A DNA stretch of 64,000 nt, taken from positions 2,046,001 to 2,110,000 of the forward strand of contig JARFIW010000899.1 in assembly GCA_036346225.1 (NCBI GenBank). Reading direction: 5' to 3'. A model generated the notes under the pieces. The model worked only from the letters and a program-made list of their open reading frames with translations, was not told the origin of the DNA and searched no databases. The first letter of the stretch is position 1, and each line of letters starts with the position of its first letter. Origin of the DNA: Platerodrilus igneus. Its lineage: Eukaryota; Arthropoda; Insecta; Coleoptera; Lycidae. Positions 11,862 to 21,791 of this stretch are shown here, one piece after another. Position numbers and translations under genes: made by a program.

Positions 11862-12454
11862 TATTAATAATAATTATAGTAATAAACTCCCTCGTCCCGC
11901 TAAAGAGTTATTTAAAATCATTAACGACGTTAGAGATGAGATAATACTAAGCGTTATATGACCTACAAGTATCAATTTTAAATTCTTTGTTTGTATATTA
12001 GTAAGCTAGAATAAATTCTTAACAAAGAATTTGCAAAAAAGTTTTGAAACCGAAGTTCGAAACGATTTGCCCATTAACAGATTATTTGTCAAGGATTATT
12101 GGCCAATTACCCTTACAAGCGTGTAAATAAATGATAGGTAGATTATCCACAAGAGAAGAGATTTGAGTTCTGCAGATGTTAACAAAAATTAGGTAAAGAT
12201 TATTTAGTAATAATTTAGGAATAATTTTATGCAGGAACTTAAGTTGTAAATTGCTCTTTATTCTTTTGTATGAAGGAAAATTGTTTTTGAATGTATAGAC
12301 GTTTTCTTGAAATTGTGGTATTTTATTGCATTTTGTAAATTCCATTGTAAAAATTTTTGTTGAGCTAGTCAGGCAAAGGAAAGGAAAGATAGGTAAGATA
12401 ATTTCATATTTCCCATTACTACACCGTTGTAGCATTCTTTTAGCTCCCACTCCA

Positions 12455-12455
<1 letters not shown>
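11862..12455. other. AT-rich spacer, no recognised feature
   Basis: I see no homology, repeat structure or credible coding sequence. A 122-codon minus-strand frame (12082-12450) has no recognisable motif and is treated as chance. Confidence 0.5.

Positions 12456-12496
<41 letters not shown>
12456..12496. repeat. (TA)n microsatellite
   Basis: TA run followed by TTGCCGTGG, similar to the TTGCCCTGG after the run at 2475. Confidence 0.95.
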
Positions 12497-12498
<2 letters not shown>

Positions 12499-12822
12499 CC
12501 GTGGACTATAGCTGATGTAAATGAGCTCTAGGTCGGACGTCGATAAAATGTGATCTGTAGCTAATGATGGTCGTAGTTGCCTGTAAAATACTGTGGACTA
12601 TTACTTTACTAGCTCAGTTTAAATTAAACCACTAAATTCAATCATCTAACTTATAATGATATCAAATATTCTTTAACAAACAATATTTCAAATAACAATT
12701 ACCACATCCATGTACAGCTTTTCCGTAACAAACAATATCTTACATCTTACATTAAAAAGAAATAGTTTCATACAAAAATTCAAATCTAAATAATAAATAT
12801 ATTAATATAATAATATATTATA

Positions 12823-12830
<8 letters not shown>

Positions 12831-12863
<33 letters not shown>
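12831..12863. repeat. (TA)n microsatellite
   Basis: TA run. Confidence 0.95.
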
Positions 12864-12865
<2 letters not shown>

Positions 12866-13659
12866 TATGATAATAGGGTCAATGGGTATATAGGATCACT
12901 AGGATAGTGCGCTTTATGTAAACATCATGAAAATACAGAAAACTAGACTTTTTGTAAAGAAAATGCGAAATTTGACGATTTGGCGAGAAAACAAATTCCA
13001 ACGCCCTGTATATAAACCATAATTATAATTAGACTCGCAGAAAGAAAGAGTATTCCAAAAGATTCAATTAAATAAATAACTTTACAAATCATTAAACAAA
13101 GCGGACAGAAGGTGCAACACAATACGCGTGAGTAGTGCATCATTATTATACAAGGAATCCCATTGAAACAAGCAGGTTTATAAATGCGTAAAACAGAAAA
13201 ACGCATATAATTTCATACATCAATAAATATAAAGCTACGTGTCCAAGAAGGTATAAAATCCAACACCTTTAAATCCTACGTGCAGGGACAAGCGTCTCGA
13301 CTTCGTTGTACATGCAAAATTCGTAGAAATACCCAATCCTGCATGTGAAGATTAAGGTACAAGGCGCTAATTATTAGACTATGCGCTTGACCGACCAACT
13401 GTAAATAGATTGGCGTTCTCTTTAAATACAAGGGATTTCGTAAACAAATCAGTTTCAATTAAAAGAAGGCATGACTCGCATCACCTGAAACAAGATCTTT
13501 ACGTACAAGAATTACAAGTGATTTTATAATTAATAAATTTTAATGTGGGATAGTACATAATAATTAAAAGGTTCGTCGTTTAATTCTCAAAAACGTAAGC
13601 AATAAAATATTGCTTTTAATAGATTTTAATATTTATATTAACAAAAGGACTCTAAATAA

Positions 13660-13840
13660 TTCCTGGATCCGATCTGGATGTCCAAACAATCTCTGGATCA
13701 ACCAGTAGAAGTGAAACAAGTATATCAAAACAGTCTCTGGACCAACCTGGAAAAATTATATAAGAATATGCAAACAGTATCTAAACAATTTCTGGATACA
13801 ACCCGGAGAAGTTAAATAAGTATATCTGGATCCAACCTGG
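13660..13840 (+). repeat. Imperfect tandem repeat of a TCTGGATCCAACCTGGA motif
   Basis: Four to five degenerate units, each with a TCTGGA(T)(C)CAACC core followed by GGAGAAGT-like and AGTATATC-like segments, spaced about 35-55 bp. The same core occurs singly in the LTRs at 46797 and 61569. The surrounding block (12864-14420) has a TATAAAA at about 13251 but no gene that I can recognise. Confidence 0.55.
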
Positions 13841-14426
13841 AGTATTTAAATGAATAAGCTGAAGCTGAAAAGACGAATAGTTGGAGCAGAAACTGGTCTC
13901 GATTGGGGGAACGAGACACGCCAAAAAGGGACGACAGGTTAGCCATTCTAACTATTTTGTTGCATTTTTTTCTGAATATTTTTAAATATGGCATTCATCA
14001 AAATTTTATGTGAGGGTCATCAAAAATCGTTTTAGCACACGGTATAATTTACGTAAAGAATTAAGGAAAACTGATGAACGTTCATAGGGCTTCTCGTAAT
14101 AACAATAAGGGTGATTTTTCCTGACTTTTTGTTCATTTGAAGGGAATTATAGTTATTGGGAGAAATTAATTCAATTATTTAAAAGTGTTTCTATTCAAAG
14201 ACATTATAAACGCTTGGTACATATTGAGAATATTATACTAACTGTGGGTAATTGTGTTTTGCCTAAAGGCATAGGAAGTAGAGGTAGAAGGAAAAATTTA
14301 AAAATTCTTTGTTGTATTGTCGCAAGCTCCGTGCGTGGTTAAAACTGAGTTAGCCGAGGTATTAAGATTAAAATTAATATTGACAAAAGGAAATTTTTTA
14401 ACCTTTTTATTTCACAACTAAAAACC

Positions 14427-14590
14427 TGCGATGTCAGGTGAAACGACACGAAGATACAAATTGTGAGTTAGGTGATGCTGTACTTCCCATAAGGTGTCTG
14501 TATTAAATATGACAACTTTGTTACTCCTGTCCTGATGAGCCCCAATTAGGGCAAAACCCGTCGACAGGATGCCCTTGTGGTTGAATTTGA
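14427..14590 (+). repeat. Hammerhead-bearing repeat, copy 1
   Basis: A segment shared with 40735-41005. It contains TGCGATGTCAGG (14430), GTTAGGTGATG (about 14469), a conserved spacer and the hammerhead-like sequence at 14525-14569. In the other copy the TGCGATGTCAGG block lies downstream of the hammerhead instead of upstream, as expected if the source unit is tandem or circular. Confidence 0.6.
14525..14569 (+). ncRNA. Type I hammerhead ribozyme-like sequence, copy 1
   Basis: Elements in canonical order: stem I 5' strand TCCTGTC, core CTGATGA (14532-14538), stem II hairpin GCCCC-AATTA-GGGC, then AAAA where GAAA is required, a very short stem III (CCC), GTC cleavage triplet (14560-14562), and stem I 3' strand GACAGGA. 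Stem I is a perfect 7-bp helix. The G12-to-A change in GAAA probably abolishes activity. Copy 2 (40800) has an intact GAAA and a covaried stem I. Confidence 0.7.
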
Positions 14591-14599
14591 GTCACTTGT

Positions 14600-15786
14600 C
14601 AATTCATATGTATCTTTTTTTAAATGTTTTTTGAATATTTTTTCGGCATGGAACGCATTATCATATTTTATATTGATTTATATAGTTAAGATTGTTTCGC
14701 TTAAGGAGTGTTTCGCATTACGAGAAAGACTTCGGAACGAATAAAGCTCGTAATGGGAGATTCGGTAGTATTATAATTTTTATTTATATAATATATCAAT
14801 TATTATTCATTATTTATTCTAAAAACTAAAATATCTTTAACAATTTTTAATTTGAATTTCTTATCGTTTGTGCATCCTTTGCACCTATCCCCCTCCTCAG
14901 CACTGCGGAAGTTGGCCGGGGTGTAGTTACGCTACTGGTTACTAGTAACTTCTTGAGCAACGTATTGAACTCATGGTTACTTTATATTCTCTTCCAGACT
15001 AATCAATACATACAATAAGTAAATAAATTTTGAAAATTAATATGTTCAAAGGAAAGGAAAATATTAATATCAGAACTTTTAGAAATACAAGTGCACTTCC
15101 CAACTTTAGCAAATTTAAACTTTGCAAAGAGATGAAACTTATATACAGTGAAGCACGTTATCTAAAAGACAAATACGCATTGTTTTTCAAAAAGCTCAAT
15201 AACAATCAAGTAAGCCACTCGGTTTAGTATATTGGAAAAACAAAAAGCCTCTGAAAACAATACCCCAAATGGAGGGATTTAAACTTGCACGATTAGATCA
15301 AGATCTCTAGAAACGAGTAAATTTTGTCAACCGAAATGCACATACCTAAAATTAGGAAATGAAAAACAACTCTTCTAGCATTAAGATCAAGCAGAGTCAT
15401 TTCTTGCCAAAGGCGAAGTTAATTCAGTACAGAATAATCACTATCAACGCCAAAGTATATACCTTAGAAAAGTGTGACACCATTATCTCCTTATCTTTGT
15501 AGAGTTTTTCATTCCTACTAAGCATCCCAACTAACTGCACGAAATCATTTACTTGCTCCTCGGTTTCTCCAATTACTCTAATTTGACGTTCAAACCCCCC
15601 AACTCATTCTTATTAAAAACGAGCACTTTAGCGTTTGATACATTTAGCAGCAGATCCACTTTAGTCCACACCCGACTGATTCTATTTAACAATGTAACAC
15701 GTTGGTGATACATTAAATGGACATCAGATGAAAAACGAGAAAACTAATGTTAAACAGAATATTGATGAACCCTGTATTTCAACATC
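14600..15786. other. Spacer, no recognised gene
   Basis: AT-rich. A lysine-rich 65-codon frame at 15030-15227 matches no family I know. Sequence near 15650-15780 may be the decayed 5' part of the following LINE. Confidence 0.4.
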
Positions 15787-17830
15787 ATGCTAGAGTACAT
15801 CCGAAGATATCAAATAGATTACATTCTTGTTACACAACAGTTTAGGAATCAAGTAATGGACTCTGGAAGTTGCCCAGAAGTAGATGAAGACACTGACTAC
15901 AACATCATAATTATGAAGGCCGCTCTTAAATTTAAAAATGTGAGAATAAAGAACGGGAAAAGGTACTTCGACTTTGAAAAATTAAAGATAAAGATATCCT
16001 AGAAAGGTTTGAAAAAAAGTCAAATGAATTGCTGAAAGAGATCGTGAAAATTTCTTATACTAAGGAAGTAGAAACAGAATAGAATAACATTAAATCTAGG
16101 TTAGATATGGCGACCAGAAATATCCTGAGGTATAAACAAAAAGAAAATAAGAAACCATGGATACCAAAGGATATTCTGAATTTAATAGAAGAAAGGCAAA
16201 AATACAAAAACAGACTGGACGAAGCATGAAAGCATATACAAAGGCATAAAATAGGGAAATTGTTTGCAAATGCAGGAAAGCTACAATGGATTGATGAAAA
16301 GTGCAAAAAGGTACAAATTAAGATGGAAATAAGAAAGACAGAAGAAGCATACCGACTAATTAGAATGAATTTTAAGGATATAAAACTGTATAGCATAAAT
16401 GTAAGGGATACAGAAGGAGACATCATTATAGAAACTGTAGAGAAAGTGATTAGATGGAAAGAATATAAAAGGGATTTATATGCAGGACAGGAACTAGCAG
16501 CACTAGAACAGAATTCAGACATTGTAGAGGAAGACTTGAGATATCTTATACATAGAATGAATTTGAATTAGCATTAAAGGGTCTGAAATAGGGTAAGGTG
16601 CCGGGTATAGATATAAGGCAAGCAGAGACTTTAAAAGCCGCTGGACAAGTAGTAACAGAACGTCTCTTCCAACTTGTAAGCTATATGTATGAGACCGGCG
16701 AGATACCCAAAAATTGCAAACATAACGTCATCGTCACTATGCCAAAAAAAGGTTTTACGTTCCAAAAATATTAAATAGAATGGAAATTAAGTAAATTAAA
16801 TGGAAAAACTAGTTGAGGAAATGCTAGGAGAAGATCAATTTGGGTTTAGGCAAAACAGAGAAACAGAGGAGGCTGTTTTAGCTCTTATGGTGATCATGAA
16901 AAAAAACAATAGAAAAAGGAGAAAGTGTGTATATAGGGTTTGCAGATCTGGAATAAGCATCCGAAATTGTAAAATCGAAAAAAATGTTCGAAATACTCAA
17001 AAAAATTGGAATGAGTTTTTAGAGCAGTAAATTTTTGGGAAGGGGTGAGACAGGATGACGCAGGGACAAAAATATACTTAGATTTCCAGATAATACAGTA
17101 GTATTAGCATCCTACAAAAAAGAGTTAGAAATAGCTCTTAATGAAATGAAAACCATTCTACCAGAGTGATATGGTACGAGAATTAACAAAAATAAAACTA
17201 AAGTACTAGTAAGTAAAGAAAAGAAAGAATAAATCATAAACCAGAATACAAATACGAAATGACAACTTACAAGAGGTTAAAGATTTCTGCTACCAAAAAA
17301 GCAAATAGCGCATGATGAGAAAAGTGCAAAAGATATAAAACAAAGATTGGCACAAGGCCGTGCTGCATTTAACAAGAGAAAGCAACTACTAGGTTGAAAG
17401 ATAACAAACATAGAAACAATGAAAAGATTGCTGAAAGCATATGTGTAGGACAACACTGTACGGCTGTGAAACTTGGACAGTAGGAGAAGCGGACATGAAA
17501 AAGATAGAAGCCTTTAAAATGTCGTGTTATAGACGTATGATGAAAATATCGTGGACAAACAAACTTAAGAACAAAGAGGTTCTAGAAATGTTAGGGAACA
17601 AAATAAATATGTAGAAAACAGTAAAAAATAGGAGAGGTAGGATGATAGATCACACACTAAGGCATGAGGTAATAGTGCGGAAAATATTAGAAGCAGAGAT
17701 AAAAGAAAAGATAGGTAGAGGTAGAGCAAGGTCAGGCTATTGCACAGACAGTCAAATATGCGGCTGTAGAGCATCAGGGAAATGTATAGGCTATCTCACA
17801 GTAGAAATACGGGTCTAACCAGTTGTAACA
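15787..17830 (+). pseudogene. APE-type LINE (family A) copy 1: endonuclease end, linker, RT fragments
   Basis: The first ORF (15787-16002) is the C-terminal end of an apurinic-like endonuclease (YQIDYILV..RFRN pattern, then a degenerate form of the SDHN motif). A lysine-rich linker follows (16260-16571, with RWKEYKRDLYAG). RT pieces are VPGID (about 16600), LGEDQFGFRQNR (about 16827), and a decayed active-site and post-RT region with NKNKTK (17190) and RRMMKIS (17535). The 3' end has the family's AACCAGTTG motif near 17818. Internal stops and deletions are many. The same family recurs at 34966, 36720, 49970 and 53747. Confidence 0.85.
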
Positions 17831-17849
17831 CGGAAACCTAATGAAGACG

Positions 17850-18534
17850 TGGCGGGGTATGTCGATATCGAAAAAGAAATACAAACCAAAGAGCGTTCCG
17901 CGGAGTTATTGCACCAATTAACAAAATCACAACTGGCAGGACTTAAAAGCTTGATCTGGCGGCATTCAGACGTGGTGGTTGTACTTTAAATATTCCTAGA
18001 TCGCATGACGGCAACCGAGGAAACGACAGTGCAGATGAACTGGTCAAAAAGTTCGCAACGGAGATTTTAGAACGTATTCGTCGGTATCAAGATCGCTAAT
18101 TAAGAAAAAGCTGCAAAAAAGAAAAATCCGAGAGTGGAAAAAGAGGTAGAAAAACGCTGCCACGGACATGTTGACACACAAATTTATAGCGAGCATAAAA
18201 GCTAGAGATAAGATGGAGGTGAAGTTCGATCACAAGATCGTGGAACTAGTAACAGGGTACGGGGTACTGAAAGCCTACCCGTGAAGATTCGGATTGACCC
18301 AGAAAGGCCGTGGCAAAAGCGCAGAAGGAGTCCAACCGAGTGCATGTTATTTGACTACTCACTCGAGATGGCTAACAGAGTATTGGTAGACAGGAAACTA
18401 GCTGTCGAGGGGCTAAAATAGTCTAAGGGCTTGGAATCGGTCCAGGGGTTGGTTAACCAGAAGGCGTTCTGGATAGTCTTGAAGGAGTCGGCGAGAAGGA
18501 TTACGAGGCTGAACTATAAGAACCGGCTGTAAAC
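17850..18534 (+). pseudogene. LINE C-terminal fragment with RNase H-like motif (R1/I-type)
   Basis: A separate LINE from family A. Near 18000 the reading GNRGNDSADELVKKFA resembles the RNase H end motif (G..GN..ADELA) of I/R1-group LINEs. Downstream, ELVTGYGVLKAYP and RFGLTQK (18240-18300) resemble the conserved C-terminal LTGHG..YL.RFG region, and a final ORF segment (18350-18530) fits the poorly conserved tail. It is broken by stops. The family placement is tentative. Confidence 0.55.
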
Positions 18535-18870
18535 GGGGCGGGGGGATCGGGACCGCTTGAAAGTAATTTAGACTTGGCATAAATTTATCTTGTGGTACGA
18601 TATAATTTAATTTACAAAAATAAAAAACAACAAAGACAAAATAAAACAAAACACCCATATGTCTAAACATGCATGATAGATTTCACACTAAATCGACCAC
18701 TGTCATACCCAAACACGCGCAGAAAAAATATCGGATATTGAATCAAAACCTTAAAACAGGCTAATAAATAACAAAACTGTCTTGTTGATCAAGCACACTC
18801 CAAAGTCAATGCTATAAATACCGTTTTTAAATCCTAACTTGAAATGATATGCGTTATTATTCGCATTTAA

Positions 18871-18905
18871 GTCCAATGTAATACCTTCGGATGAAGCATT
18901 GGGGA
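18871..18905 (+). repeat. SINE 3' tail fragment
   Basis: CCAATGTAATACCTTCGG followed by a GAAGCATTGG-like end matches the tails of the SINEs at 19777 and 44033. Only the tail is preserved. Confidence 0.6.
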
Positions 18906-18984
18906 CGCGGCCTTACTCAAACTATACGACACTCGGACGTATTTGTAATCGACGGCGGTCGATTGGATAAAACCATGATAGGCA

Positions 18985-19740
18985 AGCGTGGGATTGATAC
19001 ATGTTATGGCCGACCTATAAGATAGCAGCCCAAAAGAATAATATCCGCCAAACACAATGAGGCCGAAAGCATTATTGGGGATATGGAAGAACAAGAAGTG
19101 ATTGAGCCCTTGGATAACTCCTGGGCGTCTCCTGTTGCTTCTAAGGAAAAAGAAAAGGTCGAGAAAATTTTGCGTGAACTACAGACTATTAAATAACAGG
19201 ACCAAAAAAGATAGCTATCTACTTCCAAGACACACACAAGATACACTTTAAGATCATTGAAAGTGAATATAAAACCCAACGATTAGGAAAAGACAACTTT
19301 TACTATTAGTACTGGCCTAGGGCAACTTACAGTCGTACCAATTAACGCTCCTGTCATCTGCGAGCGCTTAATGAATAACACTTACGTGGACGGTCGTGGA
19401 AAACATGTCTTGTGTATTTGGACGACATGATCGGAATTAGGAAGTCATTTGGCGAAGGAATACTTGAAAAATTTAAACGGCAAAAGAATGGCCGACGTCC
19501 GAAGACAAACAATCTACGTAGCTATCTGAGGTTGTGCACTTATAATAGAAAATTTGTTTCTGGATTTGCGAACATTGCCAATATCTGGACCAAGTTGATC
19601 AAAGAAGACCGTGATTACGTTTGCGATGAGGATTGCGACAATGAGTTACAACGAGTAAAACTTTTTTTGACAACAGCTCCAATCTTTAGTTATCCTCGGT
19701 CGGAAGGCTAATTCATCTTGGGTACGGACGAAAATAACAC
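18985..19740 (+). pseudogene. Ty3/gypsy reverse transcriptase remnant
   Basis: The RT start reads RGIDTCYGRPIR..PKR (near 18985-19040), then EEQEVIEPLDNSWASPV (19087-19135), the classic gypsy fingers region. After a decayed middle, YLDDMIGIRKSF (19415) is the catalytic YLDD box. LRLCTYNRKFVSGFANIA (19530-19580) and LTTAPIFSYPRSEG (19670-19710) give the RT/RNase H linker. The sequence then enters FILGTDEN and is interrupted; RNase H and integrase are missing. The related antisense copy at 42871-44860 has the same domain pattern. Confidence 0.85.
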
Positions 19741-19776
19741 TCCCAAAGAGCAGAATAATAGTGGTACACATTGACC

Positions 19777-20076
19777 AGGCGGTTCCGTGGCGTAGTTGGT
19801 ATACATGTGCCTAATACGCCCTAGATCCCGGGTTCAAATCCCGAAACGGTCCGCTTGAAAAATGTTAGGCGAGCATTTTTCACAAAAATACGCCATCGTT
19901 CGGATGAGATGTAAAATGGAGGTCCCGCGTGTGAGTGTTGTCACGCACGTTAAAGATCCCTACCTTGCTTGGAACAGCAAGGGTTCGGCAAAATTCAAAA
20001 TTTTTCAGGTAAAGAAAATTCGCTTTCTGGCCAATGTAGTACCTTCGGGTGGAGTATTGGAAAATCGCATGTAGGA
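19777..20076 (+). mobile_element. tRNA-derived SINE, 300 bp, with 12-bp target duplication
   Basis: The head (about 19781-19852) is tRNA-like, with box A GTGGCGTAGTTGG and box B GGGTTCAAATCCC. The body carries a conserved central block (CGGATGAGATG, GGAGGTCCCG, ACGTTAAAGATCCC) of the sort shared by invertebrate SINE superfamilies. The tail ends TATTGGAAAATCGCATGTA. TACACATTGACC is duplicated exactly on both sides (19765-19776 and 20077-20088). Copy 2 is at 44033-44328. It was inserted in the gypsy remnant. Confidence 0.9.
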
Positions 20077-20237
20077 TACACATTGACCGTCTGGCACTCT
20101 AAGACAGTGATGATTCCGGTAATGTCAAAAAACAGTAGGCAGGGAGACGAACAGACAGTTACGCTCCTGAGGATAAACACAAGTCTGAACCGAACTATGA
20201 TTAGTTCATATCCCTGTACAGCGGTACAGGCAAAGCA

Positions 20238-20631
20238 ACATTTGAGATCACACAAGAGGTTCAAGATGATCTATTTGATATGCAGTCAGAAGAGGCCCTT
20301 GCACATTGCTTGGGTGTTCAAAAACAAATTTGGTCGCCTGCATAAACTTTGCCGATAACTGGAAGTCGGAAAGGTCATACGGCTAAAGAATCGACATCGT
20401 GGCATCTACTACCTGGTGATTGAATAACTCTGTTGTAAATCGGATTATCAAGATCTACGGAAAGCGTTGATGAACCTTAAAGGCCAGATGGTGAAGTTTG
20501 GAGTCCAGAAGATGGCCATACCCAAGATTGGTTGTGGACGGGATAGATTAGACTGGAGGGTGGTACAAAACATGCTAGAGGTACTATTCCTGAAACACAA
20601 ATCTAGATCTTGGTATGTGGTTTCAATCTAA
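20238..20631 (+). pseudogene. Macro domain (Poa1p/TARG1-like ADP-ribose-binding module), degenerate
   Basis: The frame reads EVQDDLFD and ALAHCLG (the DLF and LAHC start of TARG1/Poa1-type macro domains), then FKNKFGRLHKL, GIYYLVIE, a helix DYQDLRKALMNL, MAIPKIGCGRDRLDWRVV and a closing SWYVVSI strand with a stop. This is the family's strand and helix order, including the P-IGCG-LDW phosphate-binding signature. Known members bind ADP-ribose and remove it from glutamate. Between LAHC and FKNKFG about ten residues, including the catalytic-loop glycines, are lost with a frameshift, and two in-frame stops are present. It lies downstream of gypsy RT and the SINE, so it was probably cargo of that retroelement. 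Confidence 0.8.
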
Positions 20632-21710
20632 ATGATACGGTGTCAGTGTGAAGTGATTTGATTGCTACTTCCATCAACAGGGTTCTTATCGCCACGGGAA
20701 CTTCCAACATCCGAATCATAAAATGTTCTGGCACATAGCAGCTTGCGGAGGTTAGTGTTACAAGGTATTAGGAGTTCTATCCTTGAATGACAGCTACATG
20801 TGGTTGACATGGCTCCTCTATACACAAACGGTGATTTGTAGGTACAGGTGGGTGCACAAAGAATATTATAAAGCTGACTAAAGGAATTTTCTGGAAATTA
20901 ACTTAAACAAATCGATAGGCTTCCCTTTATACTTAGAACAATCGAGATTAATGGAATTAAGTATATAAGTTGTGCTCTGCGGAGATTAGTTGGAGTTCGA
21001 AATTCAGTTGTAATGCGAGTAGAAGTTATATAGTCGTAATAGGAATTAGATTAAATGATAAATGAATACATCTTATACGAGATATAAATTTTTGAAGCTA
21101 ATAAATAGACATAAATTAACAGCTAAAAATTATTAAAATAAAGTGTTCAGATTGTTAATTATAAGTGTATTGCTGCCCTACAATGGCTCAACCTAACAAC
21201 TCGAGTTGCTAGCTTTTTTATTTTATTAGATAGACGAACTGCTTTTGAGCTAAGCTACAACCTAGTATATTCAGTTTGTAGTTACCTCATTCGCTTCACT
21301 CTGATATAATGTACGTTATTTTAGTAACATTACCATTTTTTAAGAAGTAATTAAAATAAAACCTGTTAACTAAAGTTACTATGTGACTGTAAATAAAAAA
21401 TATGATAAGTCACTGATTTCACTAAGACATATAGAATCTTAAGTTATTATGTTTAAGTATATACTAATATATTACCAGTTTTATGTATTTAATACTTACT
21501 AGGTTAACTTACTAGGTTTTACTACTGAGATTTTACCATTCGATATGCAACATAACCTCAATTGTTAAAAAGTGGAATGTGTAATATCTGCAGTTCTATT
21601 TTTAACTACTTAAGCGTTTTTACCTAAAACGTGTGGTGAACAATCTAAAATAAAGTATGATATCACGCAGAGGCAAGCTAATGAAACCTCTGGTTTTAAA
21701 AGGGTAAGTC
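20632..21710 (+). other. Spacer with possible LTR-type promoter
   Basis: No gene recognised. TATATAAG at 20962-20969 followed by T/G-rich sequence resembles a retroelement promoter, perhaps the 3' LTR of the gypsy element upstream, but I cannot find its ends. Confidence 0.35.
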
Positions 21711-21791
21711 CAAACAACACTATATTGAACACAATTTTTGCTTATAGTATTAATACTTCAACTAGAATTTACAAAGACGAATGGAAAAACG
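21711..21791 (+). mobile_element. LINE family A fragment left of the LTR array
   Basis: The last bases (AATGGAAAAACG) match the LINE RT entry at 60955. The LINE resumes after the array at 34962, with AACG duplicated at 21788-21791 and 34962-34965. This makes the LINE the integration target. Extent to the left is uncertain. Confidence 0.6.

Noticed and set aside
12082..12450. 122-codon minus-strand frame
   Set aside because: Composition matches local AT-rich non-coding DNA and no domain is recognisable.
1317..12863. Several (TA)n tracts considered as origins or regulatory elements
   Set aside because: Simple microsatellites beside element ends; nothing further supports a function.
16055..16522. 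155-codon minus-strand frame, hydrophobic and Ser/Phe-rich
   Set aside because: Complement of the lysine-rich LINE linker. Apparent membrane segments are an artefact of A-rich coding on the other strand.
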